Assembly: GCA_964568455.1 (NCBI GenBank)
Contig: CAZMPJ010000004.1
Location: 1-64,000 of the forward strand
Source: CAZMPJ01 sp964568455
GTDB taxonomy: Bacteria > Margulisbacteria > WOR-1 > O2-12-FULL-45-9
DNA: 64,000 nt
Direction: 5' to 3'
The notes under the pieces are model-generated. The model was not told the DNA's origin, made no database searches, and saw only the letters and a list, made by a program, of their open reading frames with translations. Positions within the stretch are counted from its first letter, which is position 1; every line of letters begins with the position of its first letter. A program made the translations under genes and the position numbers. Positions 23,217 to 31,656 of this stretch are shown here, piece by piece.

Positions 23217-26200
23217 TCATCTTATTTTTGGCAGAAAGATTTCCTCTTCTTCAGCCCAAGCTAAGATGATTTTGTGGTCAGGAACCTCGGTTTTGGTGGC
23301 TTCTAGTTTTCCGGGAAAAACTTGACCAAATGTTCCGTCAATACTAATATGATCGCCTTCTTGAAAAACTTGGCCACTAATAGTTATGGTTCTGGCAGTA
23401 TAATCTATTGTCAAATCTTTACATCCTGCAACACAAGGCAGGTTTTCTTTTCTGGCTACATTAGCAGCATGTGAATTTACTCCACCTTTTTGAATTAAAA
23501 TTCCCCAGGTTGGTTTTAAATCGTCAATTGCTGCTTCTGGATCAAGATATTCTGCCACGATTATTGCGCCATCAGGCACACGGCACAGCTCCTCAATGCT
23601 TTGTGGCAGAGCAATTTTTCCTGAAGCAACCCCAGCTGATGCAGCAATCCCGTTAGCAACTGCGTCAGGCTTTGTTTTTTCATCAAAAGAACCAATTGCT
23701 AGGAGATGCCAAATTTCTTTTGCCCTTAACACTGCTTCTTTTCTAGATATAATTCCTTCATCAGCCATTTGTACTAAAGCATGAAGCATAGCTGGAGGAG
23801 AAAGCGTTTCTTTTTTAAGCTGCAGAACATAGGGTTGGCCAGCTTCGACTGTAATTTCAAGCTGGGCTGGAGCGCGAAGAATTTCAACCGAAGTGTCTGC
23901 CATATGGGTTAAGGCCCCGGCAAACTCAGTTGCATCAGAAACCTGGCCAAAGCCAGACATAACCGCATTACCTTGTCGTCCCCACGCCACGTCCCCCACA
24001 AAGCCGGCTTGTCCTCTTGAGCCAGTGGTTGGATGGTGAGAGCTTAGAGCAAAAGTTCCTGATCGGCCGCCAATAATTTCGCGGTTACCAAATTTCATTT
24101 CCTCAATTAATTGTGCAACCCTAAACGAATCGGGTATTCCATAAGCTTGGCGATAGGCTTCTGCGGCTCTAGTATTTCCAGAATTATGAACCCCCTCAAC
24201 GCCGGTAAATAGTTGGGTAAAAGGATCGCTGGGAATTTCTTGCTTTCCAATTACTTGAACCCTTTGAGGTAATTCTGTGAAGAAATAATCGTCGTGATTT
24301 TGGCCAGAGGCAATTTTTGTCAACCCTTCTTGCCTAAGCCTTCTAACTGTTTGCTCGTTTAAACCAAAACAAGCTACGCCATAGGTTAAGATAAAGTTTA
24401 AATAAGTTGAATAGGCAAAAGCGCGATTATTGGCCACGCCTAAATTGTCAGCAATATCGCGATTAATGCCTAAGTTCAAAATAGTATGTCTTGCACCAGG
24501 AATAACCATTGGCCCGCCTGGGCGAACAGAAACTAGGAGGGGGTTTTGTAAGTCGCCAAAACGTTTTCTCGTTCTTGTTTCAAGCCAAGAAAGATCTTGT
24601 TGAACCAAACCTTGAAAATCAGTTAAAAGCGTTCCGCTAGCAGAAAAACCTTGTTCAATAAAATTAGAAGTAAGTACCAGGGCAGGGGAAATCGGTAGAC
24701 CGTGTTGTAGGGCCAAGCCTAAATTATAAGCTTTGTTGCCTAAAAGTAGTTTGCCAACCAAATGATCTTGAGGAATTTGATCTCCTGATCGACCCAAGCG
24801 AAAGATTAGAGTCTCAATTGGAACATCTTTTGTGGCCAGTCTTAATAAAGAGAGTTCTTCAACTTCGGGCACACATAAAACACTAGTGCCTAAAAAACCA
24901 GCAACTCTTTCGGCCATAGCGGCAAGAGGATTAAGAAATTCTTGGCGCATAAAATTGGCTACAAAATGGCGATAACCAGCCTCTGCGGCGTATTCTTCTT
25001 TTTGCCACTCGCCGGTTTTGAGCATAATGGTTTTTAAGTGATCAAATTTTTCTTGGTATGAATCCATGATAAAAGAAATTTCTCTTGAAAATTTAGCCAT
25101 TAAAACAGAAAGCCCTTGACGATGCAAAGAATCCTCTGTTAGCAGCTTTTCGCAACGATCTAAAATTTCCACTAAGGACTCAACAGCAATTCCTTCTACC
25201 TCGAGGTTAACGGTTAAGCCTTTCATAAACTCAATGGCGGCGACAAGATTGTTTTCGTTTATTGAAGAAAAAGAATTAGCTAAAACTTCAAAGCCACAAG
25301 TTTCAGCTGCAGCAAAAAGTCCGTGCTCGTTTGCTAAAAGATTATGAGAATCACCATATCTATATAGCCACTTATCACCATCATTAAACCAGTGTTTTAT
25401 GATAGCGTGGTGCTTCTCCGGAGACATAAGGACGGCGTGAAGTTTTTGTCTAGCCCGAGTTAATAATTTAAACTTAATGGCCGCATTTCCCTCTGCATAT
25501 TGGCTGGCAACAGACAAAGCTTCTTGGTCCAAGAAAGCAAAATCCGAAGCTTTTAAATTGTCAGCAAACTCATATTTTTTCTTTAAAGAAGCTAGTAATT
25601 TTCTGGCAATGTCTTTTTCGCCAGCACCTACTTGTTCTGGCGGCTTAACATATACTTCCTTTGGTCGCAAACCTTTATCTTCTAAAGCTTCTAATGCACC
25701 TTTGTTTCCAGCATCCCAATACTCAACAATAGCTTCGAGAAAATACATATCGTTTTTATTAGGCTGATTATGAACAGAATCTCTAAAATAACCTCCAGGC
25801 TCACTGGTGTTTATGTGTATCCCTGGAGCCCAGCAGCCGGAAAGATATCTGGGATCTTCTTTTGGTCCAAAACGCACCCTTGGCAAACAAAGTAGTCTGG
25901 CGATTTGAATAGCTTCAAAATATATTTGCGAAAAATCCCCAGAAAACAATCGCGAAACCGCCTCTTCCCGGACGTTAACTCCTATAGTATCGTGAGGCTG
26001 GCTTGGATCATCAGAGCTGTTTCCGGTGTCATTTATTACATGCTGCATAATTGCTGCTTGAGAAACTTCAGAGAGAAGGCTTTCTCCCCACATATCAGTA
26101 AAATTTTTCCTGTTGGAGACAGCGCATAACCAGGCTTTTAGCAATAGAGGTTTTAATTCTTTTGTTGGATGAGTAAAACAGAAAAGAAGCACTTCATTAA

Positions 26201-26834
26201 AAGCATCCAATTTCAACTTTGGGTTCATCATTATCTGGAGTAGTGTATCAAGTTCCCCAGGCAAAACCTCTCTTTTTAATGCTTCCAGGCCTCTATCGTG
26301 AACGCTTCTTATTTGAGCTTTTCTTTTTTCTGCTTCAGCGCTTTCTGCTCTTTTCTGTTCAACAAGAGTTGGCAATGTTGCTGGTAGATTGGTTCCTTCT
26401 TCAGAATAAACTCTTTGGTCAAAAGTTAATTGAGGCAAAAGTGTCTTGATATCTTCTTCTTTCCAGGCACCTTTAGGGGTTAGTTCTTGACTAGCCAAGA
26501 TTATTAAGTTTCCCAAATCATAATTGCCTTTTCGGTTTATTTGACAGATGTGTTCTAGTGCTAAAAAACCAATTTTTTCTGCCATATCAAGGTGGGGTAC
26601 GGAATTTTCAACTGCCAGCTTAATAAAAAGACCATGAGAAGGAGAGTGTCCCCCTCTGTTGTCCCCCAAGAAAGTGCTTTTAGTTAAGTGGACATAATTA
26701 TGATTACCACATAAACGGATTCCCTGGCTGGCCAGTTTTTGCACAGCCTGGTCTAAAAAGGGAAATTTTTTAACAGGTGCTTCCTGGCGGGCCAGGGCAA
26801 CCAATTTGATGGCAGATGTTCTTGACACTCTCAT
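23217..26834 (-). CDS. giant PPDK-like dikinase without the PEP-binding barrel
   Basis: A 1205-residue protein. Residues 1 to about 690 are unlike anything I recognise, with a conserved-looking LCGNHNYVHLTKSTFLGDN near 40 and an alpha-helical middle. From about 698 it follows pyruvate phosphate dikinase/PEP synthase: GNKAYNLGLALQHGLPISPALVLT, SVRPGGPMVIPGARHTILNLG (ATP-grasp), NSGNTRAAEAYRQAYG, then the swivelling domain with the phosphorylated histidine, His1122, in KGGVNSHAANVARKENLPC and DGTFGQVFPG. It ends 80 residues later with no C-terminal TIM barrel, so it cannot make PEP alone. The phosphate acceptor is unknown; rifampicin-phosphotransferase and glucan-dikinase relatives also lack the barrel. 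The start is leaderless. Confidence 0.8.
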   Translation of the reverse strand: MRVSRTSAIKLVALARQEAPVKKFPFLDQAVQKLASQGIRLCGNHNYVHLTKSTFLGDNRGGHSPSHGLFIKLAVENSVPHLDMAEKIGFLALEHICQINRKGNYDLGNLIILASQELTPKGAWKEEDIKTLLPQLTFDQRVYSEEGTNLPATLPTLVEQKRAESAEAEKRKAQIRSVHDRGLEALKREVLPGELDTLLQIMMNPKLKLDAFNEVLLFCFTHPTKELKPLLLKAWLCAVSNRKNFTDMWGESLLSEVSQAAIMQHVINDTGNSSDDPSQPHDTIGVNVREEAVSRLFSGDFSQIYFEAIQIARLLCLPRVRFGPKEDPRYLSGCWAPGIHINTSEPGGYFRDSVHNQPNKNDMYFLEAIVEYWDAGNKGALEALEDKGLRPKEVYVKPPEQVGAGEKDIARKLLASLKKKYEFADNLKASDFAFLDQEALSVASQYAEGNAAIKFKLLTRARQKLHAVLMSPEKHHAIIKHWFNDGDKWLYRYGDSHNLLANEHGLFAAAETCGFEVLANSFSSINENNLVAAIEFMKGLTVNLEVEGIAVESLVEILDRCEKLLTEDSLHRQGLSVLMAKFSREISFIMDSYQEKFDHLKTIMLKTGEWQKEEYAAEAGYRHFVANFMRQEFLNPLAAMAERVAGFLGTSVLCVPEVEELSLLRLATKDVPIETLIFRLGRSGDQIPQDHLVGKLLLGNKAYNLGLALQHGLPISPALVLTSNFIEQGFSASGTLLTDFQGLVQQDLSWLETRTRKRFGDLQNPLLVSVRPGGPMVIPGARHTILNLGINRDIADNLGVANNRAFAYSTYLNFILTYGVACFGLNEQTVRRLRQEGLTKIASGQNHDDYFFTELPQRVQVIGKQEIPSDPFTQLFTGVEGVHNSGNTRAAEAYRQAYGIPDSFRVAQLIEEMKFGNREIIGGRSGTFALSSHHPTTGSRGQAGFVGDVAWGRQGNAVMSGFGQVSDATEFAGALTHMADTSVEILRAPAQLEITVEAGQPYVLQLKKETLSPPAMLHALVQMADEGIISRKEAVLRAKEIWHLLAIGSFDEKTKPDAVANGIAASAGVASGKIALPQSIEELCRVPDGAIIVAEYLDPEAAIDDLKPTWGILIQKGGVNSHAANVARKENLPCVAGCKDLTIDYTARTITISGQVFQEGDHISIDGTFGQVFPGKLEATKTEVPDHKIILAWAEEEEIFLPKIR

Positions 26835-26840
26835 ATAATA

Positions 26841-26868
26841 TTATCGACAGAAATGGAGAGGAATTTCA
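26841..26868 (-). promoter_or_regulatory. sigma-28-like promoter of the dikinase gene
   Basis: Leftward TGAAATTC (26868-26861), 14 bases, CGATAA (26846-26841); ATG is 12 bases from the C, leaving no leader. Confidence 0.78.
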
Positions 26869-26888
26869 GTTTTTTTGTAAGAAATTTT

Positions 26889-26903
26889 CCCGCCGAAGGC
26901 GGG
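26889..26903. repeat. GC-rich hairpin CCCGCC-GAA-GGCGGG
   Basis: A perfect six-base-pair stem with a three-base loop in the short gap between the 28221 gene and the dikinase promoter. No T-run follows on either strand. It resembles small dispersed REP-type palindromes, although it could end transcription of the minus-strand operon upstream. Confidence 0.5.
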
Positions 26904-26922
26904 ATCCCGACTTTCCGTAATT

Positions 26923-28221
26923 CTATATATTAATGTTGTCGGGACACTTTTTTATGGCGCGGTAGCCCTCTGGCGTGTAGTCAAAAGTAAGGTATATAAA
27001 CCAGGGGGCAAAGGCTAGTTCCGCGCTTTCAATCATAAAAGGGAGCCCTCTGTCTGCGGCAACTTCTATTAATGTAGGCAAGTCTTCATCCCGTGTTGGC
27101 GGGAAAGAGGTTAATATATGGCTGTCTTTAATAAAAGAAAGCAGGTCTTCTTGGCTTACCAGCTCGCGCATAAAACGATATTTAGCGATTTCATATATTT
27201 CGCGGAAACGCGTAGACAAGATTTCCGAAGGAGGAAAATCAATTCCTCGACGGGGAAGACAAAGTTTTAGAACTTTTGACTCTTCCCCAATTACCGCTTC
27301 GGGAATTAACTTTCTTTTCCGGCCGTAAATAGTACTTGGCAAGATAACACAAAAGAAGTCAGAAATGCTTAAGAGCGTCTCGTTAATTCCTCGTGGATGA
27401 ACGTGAAAACAAAAAGTTGGCCTGGTATGTTGACCCAAACCTAGTATTTTTCTATAAGGCAGCTTTCTTTGGCCGCAGCTTAAACCTTCAATATTGTTTC
27501 TTGGGCCAAGCTCAATAGCGGCATTTGAATAACCATCAACCAGGCGAAAAGCATCTTCCCGCGTATTATAAAAAACAGCACCAAAAAGCTCGTTTTGAAA
27601 AATTGAAAAACCTTGTCGTCGTGAATAGGGCAACATTCCATAATGATTAAGCAAATCAGGAAAAGGTGCCAGCCCCAAGCCATCTACGTCAACTAAAAAA
27701 CCATCTTCAATTGAAACCCTTTCTGTTTCTTGATTTTTTAGATGCGCTAAATATGTGTCACGGGGGGTGTCTGCATAAGGCTCATAAAACTCTATTTTCA
27801 GTTGACCAGATTCATTAAAATATAATTTAATTTTGTTTTGTAAAGAGGAGGCTGCATCAACATCATCTTCCACCTCTTTAAATATTTCAAGCTCTTCGGT
27901 AGTGCTAATGGTTCCAACCCTTACTGCTTGATCATCTAGCTGGCAGGCAATGTTTTGATCTAAAATTGCCTGAAACACTCTTTGGGTGCGAGATAAATCT
28001 TCTCCCTGGAAATCTCTTAAATCAACGCCCAACTGATGTAAATCAAACAAAGCTCTTAAAGCTGCTTCGTTGTTTGGCGAAACCCTTCTGGCGTTGCTGA
28101 CGCGAGATACAAAACTACCAACAGGGCCCAATGAACGCCCTTTGTATAAGGGACGAATTCCCGCTGCCTGGCTGGGCAGAGGTTTCATTTCTGCACAAAT
28201 CTGTTTTATTGAAAGTTTCAT
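26923..28221 (-). CDS. unknown protein with a possible JAB/MPN-like HxHP motif
   Basis: A 432-residue protein with a basic N-terminus (PLYKGRSLGPVGSFVSRVSNARR) and no sure family. The segment FCFHVHPRGINETLLSISDFF near residue 275 resembles the zinc motif H-x-H-P...S-x-x-D of JAMM/MPN metalloproteases, with an upstream Glu in NIEGLSCG, but spacing is imperfect. It is the third gene of the PHP-kinase operon, 12 bases after the kinase stop, with AAGGA before the ATG. Confidence 0.6.
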   Translation of the reverse strand: MKLSIKQICAEMKPLPSQAAGIRPLYKGRSLGPVGSFVSRVSNARRVSPNNEAALRALFDLHQLGVDLRDFQGEDLSRTQRVFQAILDQNIACQLDDQAVRVGTISTTEELEIFKEVEDDVDAASSLQNKIKLYFNESGQLKIEFYEPYADTPRDTYLAHLKNQETERVSIEDGFLVDVDGLGLAPFPDLLNHYGMLPYSRRQGFSIFQNELFGAVFYNTREDAFRLVDGYSNAAIELGPRNNIEGLSCGQRKLPYRKILGLGQHTRPTFCFHVHPRGINETLLSISDFFCVILPSTIYGRKRKLIPEAVIGEESKVLKLCLPRRGIDFPPSEILSTRFREIYEIAKYRFMRELVSQEDLLSFIKDSHILTSFPPTRDEDLPTLIEVAADRGLPFMIESAELAFAPWFIYLTFDYTPEGYRAIKKCPDNINI

Positions 28222-28233
28222 GCCGCAACTTCC

Positions 28234-29061
28234 TTAGCTTGGGCAATCATGTTGCTCCTCCTTACCTAGAAGCTCTTTTTCCAGGGCAGCTGCGCTTGCT
28301 TCGTAAAGCTCAAGGCGATTTGCAGAAGGCGAGGAGAAAAGATGATAAAAACGCTCTGGCCCGACCACTAATTGTCGCCATTGGGGTTCCAAGTTTATCC
28401 CACGGCGCAAATAGTTTATATAGCATAAGGTTATTTTTTCAAAAAGTAGTGCACTGGCTTGTTCGTCTTTGCCTCTTTTTTTAGCGCGGTGCGTGAAACG
28501 AGCTTTGGCTTGACTTGGCTCTCCCAACATAAACAGGCCATGAAAACTGTCATTAAATAAGCGGTGATGCAAGGCATAACAGCCGTCCACAATTAGGTAG
28601 TTTGCGTGGTCGTCAGGAAAAAGAAAGCGCATGGAGGTTCCTCTTTGTCCGTGGAAAAACAAATCAAGCAAAAGAGTGCCTCTTCTTGCCCCAAGCTCAA
28701 AAATTGCTTCCTGCGCTCGGTCAAAATCATACCAAAAAGATGGATCAACTACTTCTGAGGGAGATAGAGTTTCTAAGTCTCGTTGAGCAAGTTCTTGAGA
28801 AGAAAATCTTAAAAACCAATCCATTTGTAATACATGAGCAAATAAGCCAGGAGTCTGATTGATGTGGTTTGATAGCCTTCTAGCAAAAGTTGTTTTGCCA
28901 ATTCCTGGAGGGCCGTCAATAGCTATGATTATTGGTTGCAAAGGAAGAGCTTCTGGTCTTGTTGAGGTTGGCCCCAAAATTTGGTCAGCTACTCTAAGAA
29001 AAGAGGGGCTAAAGCGGCGAAAGACTCTTTTTCTAAACATGGTTGGTTTTATTTTAGCCAT
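28234..29061 (-). CDS. uridine-kinase-like P-loop phosphotransferase
   Basis: A 275-residue protein with a 45-residue basic extension (MFRKRVFRRFSPSFLRVADQ) and then a nucleoside-kinase-like fold: Walker A AIDGPPGIGKTTFARRL near residue 50, the substrate segment VLQMDWFLR, YDFDRAQEAIFELGARRG and YLIVDGCYALHH, which parallels the uridine kinase/phosphoribulokinase pattern. The substrate is unknown. Its start overlaps the PHP gene by 13 bases, so it is translationally coupled. Confidence 0.75.
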   Translation of the reverse strand: MAKIKPTMFRKRVFRRFSPSFLRVADQILGPTSTRPEALPLQPIIIAIDGPPGIGKTTFARRLSNHINQTPGLFAHVLQMDWFLRFSSQELAQRDLETLSPSEVVDPSFWYDFDRAQEAIFELGARRGTLLLDLFFHGQRGTSMRFLFPDDHANYLIVDGCYALHHRLFNDSFHGLFMLGEPSQAKARFTHRAKKRGKDEQASALLFEKITLCYINYLRRGINLEPQWRQLVVGPERFYHLFSSPSANRLELYEASAAALEKELLGKEEQHDCPS

Positions 29062-30185
29062 GGCTCTGCCTCGCTAGTTTTAAAGGTTGTGTTTTCTTTG
29101 CCGAGCTTGCTTAAAGGAGAGATGCCAATATACCAGGGATAGGTAATTTTGTAATGGCCTTTTCCTTGGGGTGCGTGAAAGTCAGATCCTCCGCTGATAA
29201 ACAGGTCCCTTTCTTCTGCCATGTCGGCAATCATTTTTTTGGCGCCAGGCAGTAGGAGATGATTGCTGTGCATAGCCTCAACGCCGTCGCCGCCCATAGC
29301 CTTAAACTGGTCAAGCACAATTTCTAAGTAAGCCGCAAAAAAACTGGTTTTTTGCATAAATTGTTGAGTAATTGCCTGCCATTTTTCCCTGCCAGACAGG
29401 TCTTCTAATCCCAAAAACACACTAACGCGCCTGGCAATAAGAGGGTGAGCCAAAAAAGCTAAGCCGCCAGCTGCATGAATTAAGTTAATGGTTGCTTGTA
29501 TAGAGGGGCGCAAATCCCCCACCGCACGATAAGCGTACCTCATAATTTTTGAAAACTCCTGGCTTGTAACTGCTCCTCTGTGACAACGCTTTTCTATTAA
29601 CTCTCTTAGGTGTACCCTGGTTGGCGCAATACCTGTTGGAAGGCCAAGATCTCTTAGTCGTAGTTCTGTTTGTAATTGGCCTTTATTGGCTAAAAGTTCG
29701 TTTGTTGTTTGTAGCGCATGTTCGATCCTGTCCCTTTTAAGCGCAAGAGCATTTCTTTCTAAGTCTAATATAGTTGAGTGGTTTGGATTAACCCAGTAGC
29801 CCAACACATCAAACCGTCTGAAAGCCCGGTTTTGAGTTGTTGGAGGGGTTGTTTCTAAGTAAGTCTGCTCAACCTGACCGTTAATAAAATCAGCTGGTAT
29901 TATATCTTGCCAAGAAATAATTTCTATGCCGGGGATCACCTGAAGGCGCAAGGCTTTTGCTTCGGCAAAAGCCATGGCAAGCCTGTTGCCAGCACAACTA
30001 TTGTGGTCTGTAATAGAGATAGCGTCTAATCTAAGAAAATGCCCGGCCTTTACTAATTGCTTGGGATGACAAAGGGCGTTGCCGGAAAAAATTGAGTGTA
30101 AATGCAGATCAGAGCAACCGTGATATCGACCACGGTCTTTGCGGGTTAAACCCAAATTCCTAAGCTCTGTTTTTGTAATACGCAT
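29049..30185 (-). CDS. PHP-domain phosphoesterase
   Basis: PHP proteins hydrolyse phosphoesters with a metal cluster; relatives include the 5'-3' exonuclease YciV/RNase AM and histidinol phosphatase. The 378-residue product has SDLHLHSIFSGNA (first motif), LDAISITDHNSCAGN, VIPGIEIISW, a later IHAAGGLAFLAHPLIARR and the final GGSDFHAP, so all PHP metal ligands are seen. An insertion near residues 90-190 is larger than in YciV. It heads a three-gene leaderless operon. Confidence 0.85.
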   Translation of the reverse strand: MRITKTELRNLGLTRKDRGRYHGCSDLHLHSIFSGNALCHPKQLVKAGHFLRLDAISITDHNSCAGNRLAMAFAEAKALRLQVIPGIEIISWQDIIPADFINGQVEQTYLETTPPTTQNRAFRRFDVLGYWVNPNHSTILDLERNALALKRDRIEHALQTTNELLANKGQLQTELRLRDLGLPTGIAPTRVHLRELIEKRCHRGAVTSQEFSKIMRYAYRAVGDLRPSIQATINLIHAAGGLAFLAHPLIARRVSVFLGLEDLSGREKWQAITQQFMQKTSFFAAYLEIVLDQFKAMGGDGVEAMHSNHLLLPGAKKMIADMAEERDLFISGGSDFHAPQGKGHYKITYPWYIGISPLSKLGKENTTFKTSEAEPWLK

Positions 30186-30194
30186 CTCAATTTA

Positions 30195-30222
30195 TTATCG
30201 AGAGGTAAAACAAGAAATTTCA
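30195..30222 (-). promoter_or_regulatory. sigma-28-like promoter of the PHP operon
   Basis: Leftward TGAAATTT (30222-30215), 14 bases, CGATAA (30200-30195), ATG 15 bases from the C. Confidence 0.8.
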
Positions 30223-30247
30223 GGTAATTAACAATAAATTTATTTTC

Positions 30248-31567
30248 TTATACCTGATCTTCTGGTTCGGGGCCTCTATAGGTGGGTTTACCTGAATGCT
30301 CTGGCCTTCTAGTTGAATTGCTAGTAGTCTCTGAGCTAGGCAGAGTTTTAAGCTCTCCAGTTATTAATCCCGTAAGCAAGTTTGCTTGTCTGATTGCAGA
30401 AGCAGGGACCCAGCCTTCGTTATCATAAGCTGACAAAGTAACAACTTGTTTTACTGGACCTGTTACGCTTTCGCGTAAAAGGTTTCCTACTATTCCGGGA
30501 ACATCTGTAACTTGCAGCCAAGGTAACATAACTACACCAGCGTATTTTGCATTGATAACATCAAGGGTGGTGTAAGAGTCAAAGTCGGTAACGCCAAGCA
30601 CACCACTTAACAATCCATGAGCCGAGGCATCTTTAAATGCTTGGGCAACTCTATTTCTTGAAATGTTATCTTCTCCTTCTTTATTAGCGATAATCATAAT
30701 TTGCTGAAGAATTGAGCCATCAAGCGCTGTTACTCGATATCCTCGTGCTGTGCCTATACGAGGAGCCAGCTCTGACATTACTGGCTTAATAGCAGCGGCC
30801 AAGCCAGTTGAAGAAGGAATGATATTTCCAATACAACCCCTGCCGCGAGCTTCGTCAGTTGGCTTGTCTGGTTTATGTAACAAAGTATCAACAACAGAAT
30901 TGCTGGCAGTATCAGCATGGATGGTTGCTGCGTCTAAGACAGCAAGAATATCAAAACGATCATCAACAGCTTTTTGCGTAGTTGCTCCGGCATTTGTAGT
31001 GCAAGAACCTGTTGCGGCAACTACTTTTTCCCCGGCTCTTGCCCTTTCTGCTAATTCTGCCAAGACAAAGTGATTTACTCCTAGAACAGAAATAGCATCA
31101 GCGCCTTTTAACGGATTAGTGGCAATAATTGCCTGACAGTCTAAAGATTCTATTACGCTTTGGAATTTATCGCTGTTTCGCTCTTTAGATACGCCAGTAG
31201 CATCAATTACCACCGTAGGACCATGATCAAATTTTGGTAAGCCATTGTCAGCAACGTCTGATCCTAACATATAAGTAGCTACAATTTCTCCAGCACCATC
31301 TCTAAATCTTATAGTTGAGTCAGAAGAATTAAATATAATCTCCCCAGAGAAAGGACCAGCAACAGAATCATATTTAAGCCAATTCACCACTCTATCAATA
31401 GGCTTGTTTCCTGTAAGTATAATTTGGGTGTCTGTATGTCCCAAGAAGTTTCTATTACCATACATACCACGCAGTCCTTGTCCTAGCTCTCTACTTATGC
31501 GTTTACCAACCCTACCGTAGCTTCCTGCAACAACGATCCTTCTAGAAACTGTTCCCATATTTGCCAT
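30248..31567 (-). CDS. gap: divergent glyceraldehyde-3-phosphate dehydrogenase
   Basis: GAPDH oxidises glyceraldehyde 3-phosphate to 1,3-bisphosphoglycerate. The 439-residue protein keeps the NAD fold (VAGSYGRVGKR), the active-site ATGSCTTNAGATT with the catalytic Cys near residue 190, the His-containing ATIHADTAS, GNIIPSSTGLAAAIKP and the late AYDNEGWVP. It is about 100 residues longer than usual, with insertions and a Ser/Pro/Thr tail of about 35 residues (RRPEHSGKPTYRGPEPEDQV). This divergence suggests a specialised paralogue. AAAGGAG sites precede the ATG; PGK lies just upstream under a separate promoter. Confidence 0.88.
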   Translation of the reverse strand: MANMGTVSRRIVVAGSYGRVGKRISRELGQGLRGMYGNRNFLGHTDTQIILTGNKPIDRVVNWLKYDSVAGPFSGEIIFNSSDSTIRFRDGAGEIVATYMLGSDVADNGLPKFDHGPTVVIDATGVSKERNSDKFQSVIESLDCQAIIATNPLKGADAISVLGVNHFVLAELAERARAGEKVVAATGSCTTNAGATTQKAVDDRFDILAVLDAATIHADTASNSVVDTLLHKPDKPTDEARGRGCIGNIIPSSTGLAAAIKPVMSELAPRIGTARGYRVTALDGSILQQIMIIANKEGEDNISRNRVAQAFKDASAHGLLSGVLGVTDFDSYTTLDVINAKYAGVVMLPWLQVTDVPGIVGNLLRESVTGPVKQVVTLSAYDNEGWVPASAIRQANLLTGLITGELKTLPSSETTSNSTRRPEHSGKPTYRGPEPEDQV

Positions 31568-31610
31568 TTTCCTTTTCTCCTTTTCAAAAGTATTATTTTG
31601 TCCTACTTAT

Positions 31611-31638
31611 TTATCGACATCTTTTATAAAAAATTTCA
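31611..31638 (-). promoter_or_regulatory. sigma-28-like promoter of the GAPDH gene
   Basis: Leftward TGAAATTT (31638-31631), 14 bases, CGATAA (31616-31611), then a 43-base leader with Shine-Dalgarno words. Confidence 0.8.
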
Positions 31639-31656
31639 CTTTATTTCAAAATTTCT

